This document shows, piece by piece, positions 16,894 through 25,120 of a stretch of 64,000 nucleotides of DNA (positions within the stretch are counted from its first letter, which is position 1; each line of letters opens with the position of its first letter). The notes below the pieces were generated by a model. The model saw only the letters and a list, made by a program, of their open reading frames with translations. It did no database searches and was not told where the DNA came from. Source of the DNA: Rhodoferax_B ferrireducens_A (GTDB taxonomy: Bacteria > Pseudomonadota > Gammaproteobacteria > Burkholderiales > Burkholderiaceae_C); contig NZ_JAVDXT010000007.1 in NCBI RefSeq assembly GCF_031458075.1, positions 1 through 64,000 on the forward strand, read 5' to 3'. Position numbers and translations under genes: made by a program.

Positions 16894-18623
16894 CAGAACG
16901 ACTCCTCCACAGCCTGGGTCACCACCTGGGCTTTGACATCCAGATCCGGCTGCACGCCCATCATGCGCAGGGTTTGCTGTACCACTTCGCTGAACACCGG
17001 CGCAGCCACCGCACCGCCGAAATACTGGCCGGCGCTGGGCTCGTCGACCATCACGGCGACGATGATGCGCGGCTTGTCGATAGGCGCCATGCCGGTGAAC
17101 CAGGCGCGGTATTTGTTGCTGGCGTAGCCCTTGCCGACCTGCTTGTGGGCCGTGCCCGACTTGCCGCCGACCGAATAACCCACGGTCTGCGCTTTGGGGC
17201 CGGTACCGCCCGGGCCGGCGGCCATCTGCAGCATCTTGCGGATGGCGGCCGCATTTTGGGCGGAGAACACCTTCACGCCCACGGCCGGCTCGCTGCTCTT
17301 GAGCATGGTGGCCGGGATGATTTCGCCGTCGTGGGCGAACGCGGTATACGAATGCGCCATCTGGAACAGCGAGGCCGACAGGCCATAGCCGTAGGACATG
17401 GTGGCCTGCTCGATGGGCCGCCAGGTCTTCCAGGGCCGCAGGCGGCCGGACACCGCGCCAGGGAAGCTGATCTGCGGCTTCTGGCCAAAGCCGACAGCGG
17501 TATAGGTGTCCCACATTTCGTGCGGCGACATGCGCTGGGCGATCTTGGTCGCGCCCACGTTGCTGGACTTCTGAATCACCCCCTCGACCGTGAGCAAACC
17601 GTAGTTATGGGTGTCGGTGATGGTCGAGCCGGTGATGGTCAGGCGGCCTGGCGAAGTATCCACCAGGGTCTGCGGCGTGATGCGGCCGGCCTCCAGCGCC
17701 ATCGCCACGGTGATGGGCTTCATGGTCGAGCCGGGCTCGAAGGTATCGGTCAAGGCGCGGTTGCGCAGCTGCTCACCGGTCAGGTTCTTGCGCTTGTTCG
17801 GAATGTAGCTGGGGTAATTAGCCAGGGCCAGCACTTCGCCGGTGATCGCATCCAGCACCACCACGCTGCCGGCCTTGGCCTTGTTGGCGATCACCGCATC
17901 GCGCATCTTCTGGTAGGCGAAGAACTGCACCTTGCTGTCGATGCTGAGCTGGATCTCGCGGCCGTCCACCGGCGGCACCTGGTCGCCCACGTCCTCCACC
18001 ACCCGGCCCAACCGGTCCTTGATGACGCGGCGCGAACCGGGCTTGCCGCCGAGTTCCTTGTTGAAGGCCAGCTCTATGCCTTCCTGGCCGTTGTCTTCCA
18101 CATTGGTGAAGCCCACCACATGGGCAATCGCCTCGCCCTCGGGGTACTGGCGCTTGTATTCCTTGCGCTGGTAGATGCCCTTGATGTTCAGCGCAGCGAT
18201 TTGCTGGGCGATGGGCTCGTCCACCTGGCGCTGGACCCAGACAAAGGTCTTGTCCTCGTTGAGTTTCTTGTTCAAATCGGCCAGCGGCATCTCCAGCAGC
18301 TTGGCCAACTGCTTGAGCTTGACCGGATCGTGGTCCACGTCCTCGGGGATGGCCCAGATGCTGGGCGCAATCACGCTGGAAGCCAGGATCAGGCCGTTGC
18401 GGTCCAGGATGCGGCCGCGGTTCGCCGGTAGCTCCAGCGTGCGGGCAAACCGCACCTCGCCCTGGCGCTGGAAGAAATCATTGCCAATCACCTGGATATA
18501 GGCGGCCCGGGCCGTCAGCCCCAGAAAGCCCACGGCAATGGCTGCGACCACCAGCTTGCTACGCCATACCGGCGTTTTGCTGGCCAGCAAGGGGCTGGAG
18601 GTGTAGCGCACGCTGCGGCTCAT
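16893..18623 (-). CDS. ftsI: Peptidoglycan D,D-transpeptidase FtsI (PBP3)
   Basis: 576 residues. It has a short cytoplasmic tail, one membrane anchor (about 24-42) and a periplasmic pedestal domain with ANRGRILDRNG. The penicillin-binding transpeptidase domain carries EPGSTMKP (catalytic Ser299, Lys302), SSN (353-355) and KSGT (488-491). It cross-links septal peptidoglycan and works with FtsW. The start overlaps ftsL by 4 bases. Confidence 0.97.
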   Translation of the reverse strand: MSRSVRYTSSPLLASKTPVWRSKLVVAAIAVGFLGLTARAAYIQVIGNDFFQRQGEVRFARTLELPANRGRILDRNGLILASSVIAPSIWAIPEDVDHDPVKLKQLAKLLEMPLADLNKKLNEDKTFVWVQRQVDEPIAQQIAALNIKGIYQRKEYKRQYPEGEAIAHVVGFTNVEDNGQEGIELAFNKELGGKPGSRRVIKDRLGRVVEDVGDQVPPVDGREIQLSIDSKVQFFAYQKMRDAVIANKAKAGSVVVLDAITGEVLALANYPSYIPNKRKNLTGEQLRNRALTDTFEPGSTMKPITVAMALEAGRITPQTLVDTSPGRLTITGSTITDTHNYGLLTVEGVIQKSSNVGATKIAQRMSPHEMWDTYTAVGFGQKPQISFPGAVSGRLRPWKTWRPIEQATMSYGYGLSASLFQMAHSYTAFAHDGEIIPATMLKSSEPAVGVKVFSAQNAAAIRKMLQMAAGPGGTGPKAQTVGYSVGGKSGTAHKQVGKGYASNKYRAWFTGMAPIDKPRIIVAVMVDEPSAGQYFGGAVAAPVFSEVVQQTLRMMGVQPDLDVKAQVVTQAVEESF

Positions 18624-18916
18624 GGCCGGGCCTCCGAAGCCGCGGCGGTGGGGGCCATTACCGTCACATACTGGGTGATGGCCGGCGTGCTGGTGCGCAT
18701 CTGCAGCTGTTCCTTGGCCAGTTTTTCCACTCGCAAAGGCGTGGCCTGGGCGCGTTTTTCCACCTGCAGGCGTTCGTTCTCGATTTCCAGCTTGTGCGAC
18801 AGGGCGATGGCCTTGTCCACCTCGACAAACAGGCTGCGCGACTCGTACTGGGTGTGCACCAGGTACAGGGCGCTGGCGATCACCGCCAACAGTAGAACCA
18901 GGTTGAGGCGGGTCAT
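18620..18916 (-). CDS. ftsL: Cell division protein FtsL
   Basis: 98 residues, a bitopic protein. One N-terminal membrane helix (LNLVLLLAVIASALYLV, about 4-20) is followed by a periplasmic coiled coil rich in Glu, Leu and Lys (EVDKAIALSHKLEIENERLQ and on). FtsL complexes with FtsB and FtsQ. Sequence conservation is low in this family. Identification rests on topology, size and position between rsmH and ftsI, with 4-base overlaps on both sides. Confidence 0.92.
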   Translation of the reverse strand: MTRLNLVLLLAVIASALYLVHTQYESRSLFVEVDKAIALSHKLEIENERLQVEKRAQATPLRVEKLAKEQLQMRTSTPAITQYVTVMAPTAAASEARP

Positions 18917-19866
18917 GGCGCGTCCGTCCTGCGGGCCACCCGCATCACGGCGCTGCGTGCACGCTTGTTGCCGGCCACCTCTGCGGCGCTGGGCTTGACG
19001 CGGCCCAGAGCCTCCAGCGGCATGGCGGTGGCACCGCCCAGCATCCAGCTGGGCGCGCGGCGGTCCACCACCTCGCGCGCATGCTTGGCGATGAATTGCT
19101 TGACGATGCGGTCTTCCAGCGAATGGAAACTGATCACCACCAGACGTCCTCCCGGTTGCAGTACCCGCAGACTCGCGTCTAGCGCGTGTTGCAGCTCTTC
19201 AAGCTCGGCATTGATGAAAATCCGAAAAGCCTGAAATGTGCGCGTTGCAGGATTCTGGCCCGACTCGCGGGTTTTGACCGCGCCAGCCACGAGTTCGGCC
19301 AGTTCAGTGGTGGTTGAAATAGGGCCCCGTTCCTGTCGGCGAGCAACAATCGCCTTTGCAATGGGGCCAGCAAACCGTTCTTCACCGTAGTCACGTACCA
19401 CCTCTGCGATCTGTTTTACTTCGGCTGTTGCCAGCCACTGGGCCACACTCTCGCCGCGCGTGGTGTCCATGCGCATATCGAGCGGGCCATCGAAACGGAA
19501 ACTGAAGCCGCGCTCGGGGTTGTCGATCTGCGGCGAGCTGATGCCCAGGTCCATCAACACACCGGCCACACTGGCGTCGGGCAGCTCGCCCAAGTGGCGA
19601 AAACCCTGGTGGCGGATGGAAAAGCGCGGGTCGGCAATGGTGGCAGCTTCGGCAATCGCGTCCGGGTCGTGGTCGAAGGCGATCAGCCGGTCTTGCGGCG
19701 CCATCCGGGACAGCAGCAGACGCGAATGGCCGCCGCGGCCAAACGTCGCATCGACGTAGGTCGCCGCAGCGCCGGCGGCGCTGGGGTTTGAGGTCTCCGG
19801 CTTGTTGAGAAGAGAATCGACTGCTTCGTTCAACAAGACGGTGGTATGTTTCCATATCGCGTCCAC
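18913..19866 (-). CDS. rsmH: 16S rRNA (cytosine(1402)-N(4))-methyltransferase
   Basis: 317 residues. SAM-dependent enzyme methylating N4 of C1402 in the ribosomal P site. Motifs are HTTVLLNEAVDSL at the start, YVDATFGRGGHSRLLL (SAM loop), FDHDPDAI, GVLMDLGISSPQIDNPERGFSFR and GRLVVISFHSLEDRIVKQF. An internal extra-loop sequence after NKPETSNPSAAGAAA is low-complexity and slightly longer than usual. It starts 9 bases after mraZ, the conserved first pair of the dcw cluster. Confidence 0.97.
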   Translation of the reverse strand: MDAIWKHTTVLLNEAVDSLLNKPETSNPSAAGAAATYVDATFGRGGHSRLLLSRMAPQDRLIAFDHDPDAIAEAATIADPRFSIRHQGFRHLGELPDASVAGVLMDLGISSPQIDNPERGFSFRFDGPLDMRMDTTRGESVAQWLATAEVKQIAEVVRDYGEERFAGPIAKAIVARRQERGPISTTTELAELVAGAVKTRESGQNPATRTFQAFRIFINAELEELQHALDASLRVLQPGGRLVVISFHSLEDRIVKQFIAKHAREVVDRRAPSWMLGGATAMPLEALGRVKPSAAEVAGNKRARSAVMRVARRTDAP

Positions 19867-19875
19867 CGTAGGGCC

Positions 19876-20304
19876 TTAGAAAGAAAAGTCCTTGAACACT
19901 TCGGGCATGTCGCCTTGCATCGCCTTGGCTTCTTGTGCATCGTAGGTGGCTTTGTCCCACAACTCAAAATGCCGCCCCATGCCCAGCAGCATGGTGTCTT
20001 TGGCGATGCCTGCGGCCTCCCGCAACTCGGGCGACACCAGCACGCGGCCGGTGGCATCCATCTCTACATCCATCGCATTGCCCAGAAAAATACGCTTCCA
20101 CCACTGCGCCGACATGGGCAGCTCGGCGATCCGCTCGCGGAACTTCTCCCACTCGGGGCGCGGAAACACCATCAGGCAGCCGTGGGGGTGTTTGGTGATG
20201 GTCAGTTGGCCTGCTGCAGTCGCGCTCAGGACGTCACGATGCCGGGTCGGCACCGATAGCCGCCCCTTGGCATCCAGACTTAGAGACGAAGCCCCTTGAA
20301 ACAC
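19876..20304 (-). CDS. mraZ: Transcriptional regulator MraZ
   Basis: 142 residues, family-typical. It has two SpoVT/AbrB-like MraZ repeats: LDAKGRLSVPTRHRDVL near 10-26, and MDATGRVLVSPELREAAGI near 82-100. MraZ forms a ring that binds direct repeats in the dcw promoter and represses the cluster in E. coli. First gene of the run; a matching four-box operator sits about 50-83 bases upstream of its start. The C-terminal tail KAMQGDMPEVFKDFSF is typical of betaproteobacterial MraZ. Confidence 0.96.
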   Translation of the reverse strand: MFQGASSLSLDAKGRLSVPTRHRDVLSATAAGQLTITKHPHGCLMVFPRPEWEKFRERIAELPMSAQWWKRIFLGNAMDVEMDATGRVLVSPELREAAGIAKDTMLLGMGRHFELWDKATYDAQEAKAMQGDMPEVFKDFSF

Positions 20305-20352
20305 AACAGCCCACCCTCGCTATAGAGCAGCAACCAAATGGGCCATGCGAAG

Positions 20353-20387
20353 GCACTTTTCACCACTTAATTGCACTTTTTTGCACT
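20353..20387 (-). promoter_or_regulatory. MraZ operator: four 5-bp boxes with exact 10-bp period
   Basis: On the minus strand the boxes are AGTGC (20387-20383), AGTGC (20377-20373), AGTGG (20367-20363) and AGTGC (20357-20353). Each is separated by a 5-base A/T-rich spacer. Direct repeats of a short G-rich core with 5-base spacing are the known hallmark of MraZ binding sites (TGGGN boxes in E. coli, AAAGTG-type in mycoplasmas). The boxes lie 49-83 bases upstream of the mraZ ATG and are therefore placed for autoregulation. I could not assign a confident -35/-10; a weak TATAGC lies between the operator and the gene. Confidence 0.8.
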
Positions 20388-20550
20388 GTAGCAGGAAAAA
20401 AACACTGCGCCCACCTCCAGCGCAGTATTTTTTGTAATCAAATCAAGGACTTAGCGACAATCTTGCAAGTAGACACATGCAAAAAACGTTCTAAATTAAG
20501 CACTTAGAGCAGATTGTGAATGTGCCAATTGAGAAGCGCCGCACAGCGTG

Positions 20551-20573
20551 TAACAAATAAAGCCCCGCGGCTT
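20551..20573 (-). terminator. Probable intrinsic terminator after hslVU
   Basis: Reading the minus strand, an AAGCC/GGCTT stem around a GCGG loop (20573-20560) is followed by the T-rich run TTATTTGTTA. It lies 17 bases beyond the hslU stop. The stem is short (5 bp), so strength is uncertain, but position and T-tract fit a Rho-independent terminator separating hslVU from the dcw promoter. Confidence 0.55.
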
Positions 20574-20590
20574 GGTTCGAACGCTCTGGT

Positions 20591-21916
20591 TTACAGAATA
20601 TAGCGCGATAAATCCTCGTTCTTGCTCAATTCCTTGAGCCGCGTGTCCACGTAAGCGGCATCCACCACCACGGTTTGACCCGCCAGCCGGGCGGCATCGA
20701 AGCTGACATCGTCCAGCAGCCGCTCCATCACGGTAGACAGGCGCCGGGCACCGATGTTTTCGGTACGCTCATTCACATCGAACGCGATGTGCGCCAGCCG
20801 GGTAATGCCCTCGGGGGCAAATTCCAAGCTCACGTTTTCGGTGGCCAGCAAGGCCTGGTACTGCTTGACCAGCGAGGCATGGGTCTGGATCAGTATCGCC
20901 TCGAAATCCTGCACCGACAGCGATTGCAGCTCGACCCGGATCGGAAACCGGCCTTGCAGCTCGGGGATCAGGTCGCTGGGCTTGCTCAAATGGAAAGCCC
21001 CCGAAGCAATGAACAAGATATGGTCGGTCTTGACCGTGCCGTACTTGGTCGACACCGTGGTGCCCTCGACCAACGGCAGCAGGTCGCGCTGCACGCCCTG
21101 GCGCGACACCTCGGCGCCGCTGCCCTCGCTGCGCGAAGTCACTTTGTCGATTTCATCGATAAAAACAATGCCGTTCTGCTCGGCGTTCTGGATCGCCTGG
21201 GTTTTGATGTCTTCCTCGTTGACCAGCTTGCCTGCCTCTTCCTCGATCAGCAGTTTCAGGGCTTCGGCAATCCGCAGCTTGCGGGTTTTGCGCTTGGGCT
21301 GGCCCATCTGGCTGAACATGCCGCGCAATTGCTCGGTCATCTCTTCCATGCCGGGCGGGCCCATGATCTCCAGCTGGGCTTTGTGGTCGGCCACATCGAG
21401 CTCGATCTCCTTGTCGTCCAGCTGGTGCTCACGCAGCTTCTTGCGGAACGCCTGGCGCGCCGCGCTGTCTGGCACTTCGCCCTGCGCTTCCAGTCCACGT
21501 GCTGTCGGTATCAGGATGTCCAGAATCCGCTCTTCGGCTGCATCCTCGGCCCGCACACGCACTTTGCGCATCTCGGTTTCGCGGGTTTGCTTGACGGCGA
21601 TATCGGCCAGGTCACGGATGATGGCATCCACGTCCTTGCCCACATAACCCACTTCGGTGAATTTGGTGGCCTCAACCTTGATGAAGGGTGCATCGGCCAA
21701 GCGCGCCAACCGGCGGGCAATCTCGGTCTTGCCCACACCCGTGGGGCCGATCATCAGGATGTTCTTGGGCGTAATTTCATAGCGCAGCGGCTCGGCCACC
21801 TGCTGCCGGCGCCAGCGGTTGCGCAGGGCAATCGCCACCGCCCGTTTGGCCTGGTGCTGGCCGACGATGTGGTGGTCCAGTTCGGCAACAATTTCTTGAG
21901 GGGTCATAGAGGACAT
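20591..21916 (-). CDS. hslU: ATP-dependent protease ATPase subunit HslU
   Basis: 441 residues. AAA+ unfoldase that feeds substrates to HslV. MTPQEIVAELDHHIVGQ at the start, Walker A GPTGVGKT (57-64), Walker B IVFIDEID, and the GYVGKDVD pore-loop motif. The I-domain insertion carries MFSQMGQPKRKTRK, and the sensor 2 region has GARRLSTVMERLL. The C terminus EDLSRYIL is the tail that docks into HslV. It lies 3 bases after hslV, the normal hslVU operon order. Confidence 0.98.
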   Translation of the reverse strand: MSSMTPQEIVAELDHHIVGQHQAKRAVAIALRNRWRRQQVAEPLRYEITPKNILMIGPTGVGKTEIARRLARLADAPFIKVEATKFTEVGYVGKDVDAIIRDLADIAVKQTRETEMRKVRVRAEDAAEERILDILIPTARGLEAQGEVPDSAARQAFRKKLREHQLDDKEIELDVADHKAQLEIMGPPGMEEMTEQLRGMFSQMGQPKRKTRKLRIAEALKLLIEEEAGKLVNEEDIKTQAIQNAEQNGIVFIDEIDKVTSRSEGSGAEVSRQGVQRDLLPLVEGTTVSTKYGTVKTDHILFIASGAFHLSKPSDLIPELQGRFPIRVELQSLSVQDFEAILIQTHASLVKQYQALLATENVSLEFAPEGITRLAHIAFDVNERTENIGARRLSTVMERLLDDVSFDAARLAGQTVVVDAAYVDTRLKELSKNEDLSRYIL

Positions 21917-21919
21917 GCT

Positions 21920-22468
21920 TCAGTCCAGCGTTTCAATGATGTGGTTCATGTTGGTGTAGATGCACAGCTCGCCTGCAATCTCCAGCGACTTTTTGACGAT
22001 CTGCGAGGCCGTCAGGTCGGTGTTGTCCAGCAGGGCCTTGGCCGCCGAATGCGCGTACGCGCCGCCCGACCCGATGGCCACGATACCCTGCTCCGGCTCG
22101 AGTACATCGCCATTGCCGGTGATGATCAGCGAAGCCGTGCTGTCGGCCACGGCCAGCATGGCCTCCAGGCGGCGCAGCACGCGATCCGTGCGCCAATCCT
22201 TGGTCAGCTCGATGGCAGCACGAACCAGATGGCCCTGGTGCTTTTCCAGCTTGCCTTCGAAGCGCTCAAACAGGGTGAAGGCATCGGCCGTGGCGCCGGC
22301 AAAGCCGGCGAGTACCTTGTCGTGGTGCAGCTTGCGAACCTTGCGGGCCGTGCCTTTGATGATGATGTTGCCCAGCGTAACCTGGCCGTCGCCGCCAATG
22401 GCGACTTGCACGCCATTGGGGGTCTGGCGCCGCACGCTGATGATGGTGGTGCCGTGAAACTGTTCCAT
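21920..22468 (-). CDS. hslV: ATP-dependent protease subunit HslV
   Basis: 182 residues. Proteasome-related N-terminal-nucleophile peptidase. MEQFHG precedes TTIISVRR, so removal of six residues would expose the catalytic Thr7; a short leader like this is common in betaproteobacterial HslV. Other signatures are VAIGGDGQVTLGN, KVRKLHHDKVLAGFAGATADAFTLFERFE and GIVAIGSGGAYAHSAAKAL. It dodecamerises with HslU to degrade misfolded and regulatory proteins, often under heat-shock control, though I did not find a clear sigma-32 promoter. Confidence 0.98.
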   Translation of the reverse strand: MEQFHGTTIISVRRQTPNGVQVAIGGDGQVTLGNIIIKGTARKVRKLHHDKVLAGFAGATADAFTLFERFEGKLEKHQGHLVRAAIELTKDWRTDRVLRRLEAMLAVADSTASLIITGNGDVLEPEQGIVAIGSGGAYAHSAAKALLDNTDLTASQIVKKSLEIAGELCIYTNMNHIIETLD

Positions 22469-22528
22469 AAAATCCAGATAAGGGTGAAACCGGTAGATGC
22501 AAGCGCACCACGCCCCGGGTGACGAAGG

Positions 22529-24313
22529 TCAATTCCGGCGCGGAATGACCTTGGCATATTCGTTGATGCCAATCACATTGAAGAAGATGGCGGCCAGGCG
22601 GTGCAGACCGGTGAACTGCACCTGGTGGCCCGCAGCGTGCTGCACGGCCGCCCAGTTGAGCACCGAGCCCGCCGCCGAGAAATCGATACGCATCAGGTGG
22701 TCGCACGACACTATCAGCACACCGCCATTTTCCGCTGGCGCATCCACCCCCGCCAAGGCGCTGGAGGCATCGCCCAGCACCAGGCCGGTCAGTACGCTCA
22801 AGGTAGGGGGCAGGCTAGACATCTGTGTCGCGCCCATGCCGATGTCGGAATCCTTGAACTCCGGCCTATCGGAACGCATCCCGTCCAGAGCCGCAGGCAT
22901 CGAGACGCTGCCATCCTCGTCCAAGGCGACATAACTGCACACAGCCTCTTGCCACGACGGCGGCGAAACCTCGTAGGTGATGCAATATTCAAGCGCCACC
23001 ATATCAAAGGCATCCGGGTTTTGCTGGGCGCGTAGCAGGTCCAGGCGCAGGCGCCACCAGGCCTGGTTCACCCCGGGGTCGCCGGTGCGGGTATAGCTTT
23101 TCACCACCTCTTCCAGGCGGTCGCCATCCAGAAACTTCAGCTGCACCGCTTCATGGGTCCAGTCGGCAAAAAGAGCCCCCAGGCCTTCCACGGCAGCGCT
23201 GTCGATGACGCTCAGGCTGGTCCAGCCTATTTGCACCACCGACGGCGTACGCTGGCGCAGTGCCGATTGCAAACCGGACACCGCCGCCGCACTCAGCACA
23301 CTCGGGCAAGCCCAGCTGAAATGCCCGCTGTCGCTGCCAGCCATGTCGGCTTGTGCGCCGGCCGCCGGCAACTGGCCCGCCTGGTCGGGGATCGAAAACC
23401 ACGCGGGTCCCGAATGGCCAAAACGGGTCGCGTAATCAATGCCTACGGTATCGAACCCATCCTGCAGACCCGTCGCACGGTACAGGTCAAACAAGGCCAG
23501 CCACACCTCGGCCCGGCTGTCTGGCGCAGGCTCGGCACGCAGCAAGGTGTACAGCGCGCTCTCCGCGCCTTCCGTATCGCCATTGGCGAAGCGGATGGCC
23601 GCCTCTTCCAGCTCGGGGTTGTGCTCGTAATCCACGGTATCCAGCGCAAACAACTCGGGTGGCGCAGCAGGAACGGGCTTGAGAGCCGCGACAGAGGCGA
23701 AGTTGATGCTTTCGTCCAGCGCAGCCAGCATGTCGACCACCGGATCGGCCTCGGGCGCCGCGAAACTATGCCCATTGGCGCGCAGGGGCGAAACATCGGT
23801 AGGGGCGAACGCGTCGGCATGCCGCGCCGATTGCAGCGGTAGTGGCAATGAGGCCGGCACGGTGGCGGCGTAGGCGCGACCGCCGTCCAGGGCCCCGGGT
23901 TCGGTGGGAATTAAAGATGCGCGCGACGACAAATGCACCGGCTTGCTGCTGCCGCTGTCCTTGGCCTTCCACCATTGCTTGGACATCTGGGCTTCGATCT
24001 CGTCGATCTTCTTGATCGTGCCGGCCCGGTCGTCCAGCTTGGACTGCATGCTGCTCTGGAAGAAGGACGGGCGCTCGGGCGTGTCCGGCGAGGCCTGGAC
24101 CTCACGCTGGCGCAGCTTGCGTAGCTGGTCGAACTCCCGGCGCCGCACAAAGTCGTTGCGGCGCTTGCGCTCAATCATCTCCTTGAGCATCTGCTTGCTG
24201 TACTGGCTCTCCTTGTCGAGCTCAGGCTGGTCCAGGTCGGACCAGTTCGTCGTCGGATTGCGGACGAACTTGACGACCTTGGACAGCAAGCCAGAGGGTT
24301 CGTTGGGCGGCAT
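22529..24313 (-). CDS. STAS-domain-like protein of unknown function between hslV and dksA
   Basis: 594 residues. The N-terminal 120 residues are highly charged and helical (KEMIERKRRNDFVRRREFDQLRKLRQRE), probably a coiled coil. A low-complexity Pro/Ala linker leads to a tetratricopeptide-like stretch near PELEEAAIRFANGDTEGAES. Two alpha/beta modules follow: one with PSVVQIGWTSLSVIDSAAVEGLGALF and a C-terminal one with MRIDFSAAGSVLNWA and LAAIFFNVIGINEYAKV. The last resembles STAS domains of the MlaB/anti-sigma-antagonist type. I know similar proteins only as conserved hypotheticals of Burkholderiales. No enzyme motif is visible; a scaffolding or phospho-switch role is a guess. Confidence 0.7.
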   Translation of the reverse strand: MPPNEPSGLLSKVVKFVRNPTTNWSDLDQPELDKESQYSKQMLKEMIERKRRNDFVRRREFDQLRKLRQREVQASPDTPERPSFFQSSMQSKLDDRAGTIKKIDEIEAQMSKQWWKAKDSGSSKPVHLSSRASLIPTEPGALDGGRAYAATVPASLPLPLQSARHADAFAPTDVSPLRANGHSFAAPEADPVVDMLAALDESINFASVAALKPVPAAPPELFALDTVDYEHNPELEEAAIRFANGDTEGAESALYTLLRAEPAPDSRAEVWLALFDLYRATGLQDGFDTVGIDYATRFGHSGPAWFSIPDQAGQLPAAGAQADMAGSDSGHFSWACPSVLSAAAVSGLQSALRQRTPSVVQIGWTSLSVIDSAAVEGLGALFADWTHEAVQLKFLDGDRLEEVVKSYTRTGDPGVNQAWWRLRLDLLRAQQNPDAFDMVALEYCITYEVSPPSWQEAVCSYVALDEDGSVSMPAALDGMRSDRPEFKDSDIGMGATQMSSLPPTLSVLTGLVLGDASSALAGVDAPAENGGVLIVSCDHLMRIDFSAAGSVLNWAAVQHAAGHQVQFTGLHRLAAIFFNVIGINEYAKVIPRRN

Positions 24314-24355
24314 GGTCGTGTCAGCGCAGCGTGATGGGCCTGAATGCGTCGGCGA

Positions 24356-25066
24356 TCAATCGCCGAACATTTTTTGCTTCAGCTCCCGGCGTTGCTGGGC
24401 TTCCAGCGACAGCGTGGCGGTAGGACGGGCCAGCAGACGGCCCACACCGATAGGTTCGCCGGTTTCGTCGCAGTAGCCATAGTCGCCTGCGTCGATGCGG
24501 TTGATGGATTGCTCTATCTTCTTCAGCAGCTTGCGTTCGCGGTCGCGGGTGCGCAGCTCCAGGGCATGCTCTTCTTCGATGGTGGCGCGGTCGGCCGGGT
24601 CGGGCACTACCACCGTGTCTTCGCGCAAATGCTCGGTGGTTTCACCGGCGTTGTTCAGCATGTCCTGCTTGAGCGCGGTCAGCTTGAGACGGAAGAAAGC
24701 TGTCTGCTTCTCGTTCATGTACTCGGAATCCGGCATGGCCATGACTTCGGCATCGGTCAACTTGTCGGCCGGGGTGGTCTTCCAGTTGTTCGCCAGCTTC
24801 GGGTCCTTCTTGGCGGCCACATGGGGTGGCGGCGCAATCATGGGCTCGGGTGCGTTCTGCATGTAGCTGGACTTGGCCGCGGTAGACGCAACGGTCGGGG
24901 CCATGGACGGCACGGTCAGCTGCGCCAGACGCGATGAGGGGCGCACGCTCTTCGCCGGAATCGACGTGTAGCGGGGGCTGGTCTGCACCGCTGGAGCTGC
25001 TTCGGTGGTAGCTGCCGCGGGGGCTGGGGTTGTCTTAGGCGCTGGGGTCACTTTAGTAGTACTCAC
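24356..25066 (-). CDS. dksA: RNA polymerase-binding transcription factor DksA, long zinc-less form
   Basis: 236 residues against about 150 for E. coli DksA. The extra length is an N-terminal Pro/Ala/Thr-rich extension (1-90), probably disordered. The core is clear: a coiled coil, tip acids in DPADRA (Asp156, Asp159), then the globular end GDYGYCDETGEPIGVGRLLARPTATL. Of the four zinc cysteines only Cys199 remains; the others are Thr202, Ser220 and Ala223. As far as I know this is normal for betaproteobacterial DksA. It binds the polymerase secondary channel and mediates the stringent response with ppGpp. The next gene upstream is a CobW-type GTPase, 54 bases away. Confidence 0.93.
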   Translation of the reverse strand: MSTTKVTPAPKTTPAPAAATTEAAPAVQTSPRYTSIPAKSVRPSSRLAQLTVPSMAPTVASTAAKSSYMQNAPEPMIAPPPHVAAKKDPKLANNWKTTPADKLTDAEVMAMPDSEYMNEKQTAFFRLKLTALKQDMLNNAGETTEHLREDTVVVPDPADRATIEEEHALELRTRDRERKLLKKIEQSINRIDAGDYGYCDETGEPIGVGRLLARPTATLSLEAQQRRELKQKMFGD

Positions 25067-25120
25067 GGTTGGCGCGGGGATCCTGGTTTCCCCGCTGACT
25101 TCTTAGATTCTGCTCTGGCA

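Noticed and set aside
24356..25066. Loss of three of four zinc cysteines in DksA as a novelty
   Set aside because: From what I know of betaproteobacterial DksA this is the usual form, so it is annotated but not listed as a finding.
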